Shown here: positions 48,155 through 51,073 of the stretch, one piece after another | Layout: every line of letters begins with the position of its first letter | Numbering within the stretch: position 1 is the first letter of the stretch | IMG/VR virus record: IMGVR_UViG_3300037293_000449 | Span: 1 to 51,073 of that record | Source: a virus | Direction: 5' to 3' (one strand) | Length of the DNA: 51,073 bases | Notes under the pieces: model-generated | The model's input: only the letters and a program-made list of their open reading frames with translations | Database searches by the model: none | What the model was told of the DNA's origin: nothing | Made by a program: the position numbers and the translations under genes

Positions 48155-48221
48155 CTTGACCCACCTTTATTATTCTAGTTATCGAGCCTTTTAACGCAAC
48201 ACCCGAAGGGATGTGAGTATC

Positions 48222-48256
48222 TAGCCTTACTTGTCTGACATAGACACAGCTGGCTA
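48222..48256. other. nested symmetric dyad, candidate oriT region
   Basis: TAGCC (48222-48226) and GGCTA (48252-48256) enclose TGTCT (48232-48236), GACAT and AGACA (48242-48246), with equal five-base spacers on both sides. It lies 70 bases upstream of mobC, where oriT often is in MOB operons. I cannot place a nic site. Confidence 0.5.
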
Positions 48257-48344
48257 AAAAGTAGCTCTAGACTCATTATGCAAATGGAGCTTTAGGTGGG
48301 TCTAGTGTGTTTGTAAGTCTTTTTGATTTATTTGTTTGTATACC

Positions 48345-48483
48345 GAAACTTTCGCAAGGTGTGAATGCGAAAACGCAGCAAGGGAGTGCGAAATCGCAAA
48401 CAAGGAAAGCGAATTCGCTCTCATGTACTGCGACAATCACAAGGCGTGACTGTGGTTTCGCAATAACATAGTGCGAATTCGCA
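48345..48483. repeat. array of seven 21-22 bp iterons (TGCGAAWTCGCA)
   Basis: Units begin at 48345, 48366, 48387, 48408, 48429, 48451 and 48472. Four are nearly perfect palindromes (TGCGAAAACGCA, TGCGAAATCGCA, AGCGAATTCGCT, TGCGAATTCGCA); the other three keep one half-site (TTTCGCA at 48345 and 48451, TGCGA at 48429). The 21-22 bp step puts all sites on the same face of the helix. It lies between the integrase stop and mobC. Confidence 0.85.
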
Positions 48484-48511
48484 AATGGATGGTGTAAACC
48501 GGAATTAATAG

Positions 48512-49891
48512 TTACAGGCTAACTTCTTTGGTATCGAGCATCTTGGTATCGAGGTCAGCCAAGGTGGAAAGTAGACCTCGGCACACAAAATCTTTTTCGA
48601 GGCCAGCACTGTTCAGAATCTCGGTTTCAATCTTCGTAGCAGCATCACGGATCTCTGAGAGATATGCCATTTTGTAGCCATCTGTCACGTCCACAGTCTG
48701 TCCAGCCGAATCATGGTTGCAGAGCACCTTGATGTAAAACGCACCAACACCGGCCCGCTCAGCGACTGACATGAAGCTGGCCCGCATGATTTTGCGTGGA
48801 AGATGCTGATTGATCCTGTCAGAAATCCTGCAGAGGAAGTCCCGGACATTCGACTCACTGACCTTATCCTGCTGCACTCCTGGGAAAACGTAGTCACCTG
48901 AAGAGTGCTTCATCGAGTACATCAGCTGGCAGTAAGCAGCATCGCTCAGAACAAGATGAAACTCCTTCCCATTTTTCAGGGTGTCTTCTTCATTTGTCTT
49001 GTTGCGTTCTGGAAAAACCACTGCGCGAGTTTTATGGCAAATATAGCTTCGCCGGATCTTATTGATCTCTCCAGGCCTAACTCCTGTGAAGAGCATAAAC
49101 AAAATCGCTGCCGAGACCGGCTTGAACGATGTAGGTACATCACGAAGCGGAGGGGTCTCGGAGATTTCTACACACCCCTTAATGAACTGACCCAGATCCT
49201 TTGGGTTGATCCGAATCTTATCGCGCTTGGTGGTATGCCATTGCTTGGTGTGTTTCATGATATCGACAGGGTTGTACTTGTAAATCGGCTCACCGATCTC
49301 GTTCTTATACCAGACAATCGAAAACGAAAAGATACCCCGAAGCAGGCACAAGGCTTTATTAGCAGATCGCTCCCTTGGTGGTGTAACTCGTCCATTCGGT
49401 CTGACAGCAGGGACGGTAGTCTCGTCATGGAGGTTCACAACGTCATCACTGGTAAAGCTTGAGATGGCCCTTGGGCCGTACTTCGCCTTGATGTAGTTGT
49501 TATAAGTTCGGTTGTAGTCATCGACTGTAGTCTTGGTCAGCTTCTTGCTTTTACGGCGCATGAAGTTTTCGAATGCCATGTCCAAGGTGAGGCTGTCCCG
49601 GAGAGACTTCGTTTCTTCAGCCTGCAGGATCTCATCAAGGTTCGCGTAGATCTTCTCTGCTTGCGCTCTAATCAATGGCAGTTTGGTAGTTTTGGGATTA
49701 AAAGCCTCAAGCTTGCGGCGGTGATCTTTTCCCAATACCTTCCTGACAACATAGAAGGCCTTGCCCCCAGCCTTAGTTACACGTAATACCAAGCCTTTAG
49801 TTTCAGTGTCATAAGCGAGCATATCAGCCTTACCTTCAGGGCAAACGAGTGCCTCCAGGGAAGCTTTGGTGAAGTGAATTTTCAAAGCCAC
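48512..49891 (-). CDS. int: tyrosine integrase
   Basis: A 459-residue P4/DUF4102-type integrase: an N-terminal arm-binding domain (YDTETKGLVLRVTKAGGKAF), a core-binding domain, then the catalytic domain with LFTGVRPGEINKI (first Arg, near residue 276), KIMRASFMSVAERAGV (second Arg) and VTDGYKMAYL (nucleophile Tyr near 420). In the second box the usual H-x-x-R reads K-I-M-R, so His is replaced by Lys. GTG at 49891 follows AAGGA. It lies next to the element's tRNA-Leu and about 490 bases from attR. It should recombine at the anticodon loop of tRNA-Leu(UAA). Confidence 0.92.
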   Translation of the reverse strand: MALKIHFTKASLEALVCPEGKADMLAYDTETKGLVLRVTKAGGKAFYVVRKVLGKDHRRKLEAFNPKTTKLPLIRAQAEKIYANLDEILQAEETKSLRDSLTLDMAFENFMRRKSKKLTKTTVDDYNRTYNNYIKAKYGPRAISSFTSDDVVNLHDETTVPAVRPNGRVTPPRERSANKALCLLRGIFSFSIVWYKNEIGEPIYKYNPVDIMKHTKQWHTTKRDKIRINPKDLGQFIKGCVEISETPPLRDVPTSFKPVSAAILFMLFTGVRPGEINKIRRSYICHKTRAVVFPERNKTNEEDTLKNGKEFHLVLSDAAYCQLMYSMKHSSGDYVFPGVQQDKVSESNVRDFLCRISDRINQHLPRKIMRASFMSVAERAGVGAFYIKVLCNHDSAGQTVDVTDGYKMAYLSEIRDAATKIETEILNSAGLEKDFVCRGLLSTLADLDTKMLDTKEVSL

Positions 49892-49917
49892 GGGGAATCC
49901 TTACGAGTCTTAACGTG

Positions 49918-49946
49918 TTGATTTGATCTGTGTTTTCGTGTCTAAT
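49918..49946 (+). promoter_or_regulatory. sigma70 promoter of the element-borne tRNA-Leu
   Basis: TTGATT (49918-49923), exactly 17 bases, TCTAAT (49941-49946), 19 bases before the tRNA. So the tRNA can be expressed from the element itself. Confidence 0.6.
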
Positions 49947-49964
49947 CCACCGCCTGCTTGCACC

Positions 49965-50049
49965 GCCTCGATGGTGAAATTGGTAGACACATCGCACTTA
50001 AAATGCGCCGCCGAAAGGTGTACCGGTTCGACTCCGGTTCGAGGCACCA
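49965..50049 (+). tRNA. complete tRNA-Leu(UAA) carried by the element
   Basis: An 85-base class II tRNA: acceptor GCCTCGA/TCGAGGC, D-arm GGTGAAATTGGTAGACAC, anticodon stem CGCA/TGCG with loop CTTAAAA (anticodon UAA), variable arm CGCCGAAAGGTG, T-arm ACCGG-TTCGACT-CCGGT and encoded CCA. It differs from the split host tRNA at many positions but keeps the same anticodon loop. It should read UUA and UUG codons in place of the broken host gene. Confidence 0.95.
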
Positions 50050-50377
50050 TCTCTCCTGCAATACCCATCCCACCTCGCTGCACCCACCAGAACGTCATTT
50101 GCGTCTAAAGATCTCGGGACAAAATCCATCCATCATCTGTACGTTTCATGATCAATTCCTAGGTTGGTGAGCCTTGGTAGCTCTTGGGAGCCGCTTGGTA
50201 GCTGCCACTGAAAGCCGCTCACATCTGCCAGCATCTCTCCTCAGCGCTCACCATCTCTCGGCGACCTGGCAAAGATCACTCTAAACGCCTGATATGCCTA
50301 GTTTTTAAGCCCAAAAACACGTTCAAAAGCTTTCCTAAGCTCTCGACTGCTTTCCGCTGCCGATTTAGGGCAGAATG
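50050..50377. other. right-end non-coding region, attR arm
   Basis: About 330 bases without a gene between the tRNA and attR. It contains the arm-type repeats at 50172-50203 and no credible ORF. Confidence 0.5.
50172..50203. repeat. arm-type repeats, right copy
   Basis: CCTTGGTAGCT (50172-50182) and TTGGGAGC, then a second CTTGGTAGCT (50194-50203); the first pair matches 708-727 at the left end. Confidence 0.55.
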
Positions 50378-50386
50378 ACTTAAAAT
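50378..50386. other. attR core (GACTTAAAA)
   Basis: Identical to the attL core at 570-578. The distance between the two gives an element of 49,808 bp. Confidence 0.85.
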
Positions 50387-50433
50387 CCCCCGCCTGTAAG
50401 GGCGTCCCGGTTCGATTCCGGGTTCGGGCACCA
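50378..50433 (+). pseudogene. 3' half of the split tRNA-Leu(UAA)
   Basis: GACTTAAAA followed by the 3' anticodon stem TCCCC, the variable arm CGCCTGTAAGGGCG, the T-arm TCCCGG-TTCGATT-CCGGG, acceptor TTCGGGC and ACCA. The bases before 50378 (GGGCAGAAT) do not restore the D-arm or acceptor strand, so no functional tRNA can form here. Confidence 0.9.
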
Positions 50434-50441
50434 TAGATATC

Positions 50442-50476
50442 AAGGGCTTGCATGATTTTTCATGCGAGCCCTTTTT
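50442..50476 (+). terminator. terminator of the host tRNA-Leu
   Basis: AGGGCTtGCATG and CATGCgAGCCCT form a strong stem followed by TTTTT. Confidence 0.85.
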
Positions 50477-50809
50477 CGTTTGTGCTCCCCAAAATTAGAA
50501 AACTCCACCACTCGTTTTGTCGGCATGACCTGTTTGCCGATCCTTTTGCGTGTGTAGCCATCCTGACATTCCCTTGATCCTTCGCGACCTTTGCTGTTAC
50601 TCAGAGCAAAGCGGCAGCGCGTTAATTCTTTGATCAGTTTTTGTAACAGATTGTTTGCGGCAGGCACAGAAACCTATAAAGTTAACCTTTCGGTCAGCTT
50701 TGCACTGTCAACTCCAGCCTTTTGTTTCCAGCGAAAGCGCTCCTGCAAGGATCGAGACCCCCAGAACATAACTAAAAGGGCGGACCCATAACCGCCCAGA
50801 GGATGATCC
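50477..50809. other. host intergenic region
   Basis: I see no convincing gene in these 333 bases. A minus-strand frame (about 50440-50667) starts without a good ribosome site. TATAAA near 50675 may be the -10 of the dehydrogenase gene. Confidence 0.4.
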
Positions 50810-51073
50810 ATGTCCAACCGTGATATCTCCCGGCGCTCGTTCCTTCAGGGCGGGCTGGTGGCGGGTGTGAGCGTGACTCTTACACCGCTCAGCACCCAGG
50901 CGCTGGCTGCCTTGATGGAAAACAGCGTGACCGTGCCGTCCGAGCAGTGGCTGGGCAACAACGGCAAGGCGCGCTCGCGTAACGACGCCTTGTCCAAGGT
51001 CTGCGGGAGCAAGGTCTTTGCCCGCGACATCCGCGCCAAGGACATGCCGGGCTGGCCGCAGCAGCAGGGCCAC
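50810..51073 (+). CDS. Tat-exported molybdopterin-binding dehydrogenase subunit (host, partial)
   Basis: The first 88 residues are in the window. SRRSFLQGGLVAGVSVTL is a twin-arginine signal peptide (R-R-x-F-L). It is followed by KVCGSKVFARDIRAKDMPGW, the usual first motif of the xanthine dehydrogenase/aldehyde oxidoreductase molybdopterin-binding subunit. The enzyme would act in the periplasm with an iron-sulphur partner. AGAGGA lies six bases before the ATG. The gene runs off the right edge. Confidence 0.8.
   Translation, partial: MSNRDISRRSFLQGGLVAGVSVTLTPLSTQALAALMENSVTVPSEQWLGNNGKARSRNDALSKVCGSKVFARDIRAKDMPGWPQQQGH

Noticed and set aside
48345-48483. CRISPR array
   Set aside because: Repeats are 12-bp palindromes with 9-10 bp gaps, far too short for CRISPR spacers, and there are no cas genes.
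50440-50667. 75-codon minus-strand frame in host DNA next to the tRNA terminator
   Set aside because: It runs through the terminator hairpin, has no good ribosome site and no recognisable domain.

Overview
The window is a Pseudomonas-type chromosome carrying one complete integrated element of about 49.8 kb. Host DNA is confined to the edges. On the left are a DUF2388-like small secreted protein and the promoter plus 5' half of a tRNA-Leu(UAA). On the right are the 3' half of the same tRNA, its terminator, and the start of a Tat-exported molybdopterin-binding dehydrogenase. The two tRNA halves share the 9-base core GACTTAAAA (570-578 and 50378-50386), so the element sits in the anticodon loop and splits the gene. 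The element carries a complete, different tRNA-Leu(UAA) with its own promoter beside the integrase, apparently to replace the one it destroys.

Most of the element is a temperate siphophage. From the left: an excisionase-like HTH protein; a primase-like protein fused to a DUF669-like domain, divergent from a large helicase of plasmid-replication type; a T7 endonuclease I-like and a RuvC-like resolvase; small terminase, a C39-like peptidase, large terminase and portal. A cargo block follows (12.1-18.7 kb, both strands): a MvaT-family silencer just before it, then a transglutaminase-like protein, a HEPN-like protein, a DUF4238-like protein with a DEDDh exonuclease, a lipoprotein and several small unknowns. 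Next come scaffold, P22-like coat protein, Ig-repeat and Asp-box propeller fibre proteins, a lysis cassette (holin, SAR endolysin, Rz/Rz1) inside the head genes, Mu F-like head protein, connector proteins and tail tube. A second cargo block (29.8-32.0 kb, minus strand) holds a T5orf172/GIY-YIG-like protein and a histidine phosphatase. Tail assembly chaperones with a -1 frameshift, tape measure, tail-tip proteins and a central tail protein complete the virion genes.

The right end is not typical of a phage. It has a minus-strand block of membrane proteins, small unknown genes, a second DEDDh nuclease, and a plasmid-type mobilisation module: a MOB relaxase with an H-x-H-x-H motif and a MobC-like ribbon-helix-helix protein. 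Between mobC and the integrase lie a symmetric nested dyad (oriT candidate) and a phased array of seven 21-22 bp iterons. No type IV secretion genes are visible, so the element looks mobilisable but not self-conjugative. With primase/helicase replication genes and iterons it may also be able to replicate as a plasmid.

Two element-wide sequence signals stand out. One is an exact 12-mer, TTTGCCGTCAAA, present eight times. The other is an AATAATAAGAA-type leader directly upstream of many first genes in transcription units, and upstream of mobC, often preceded by an extended -10 promoter. They suggest that phage and mobilisation genes share one regulatory system. No standard CI-type repressor was recognised. 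All functional calls come from reading motifs by eye; no database search was possible.
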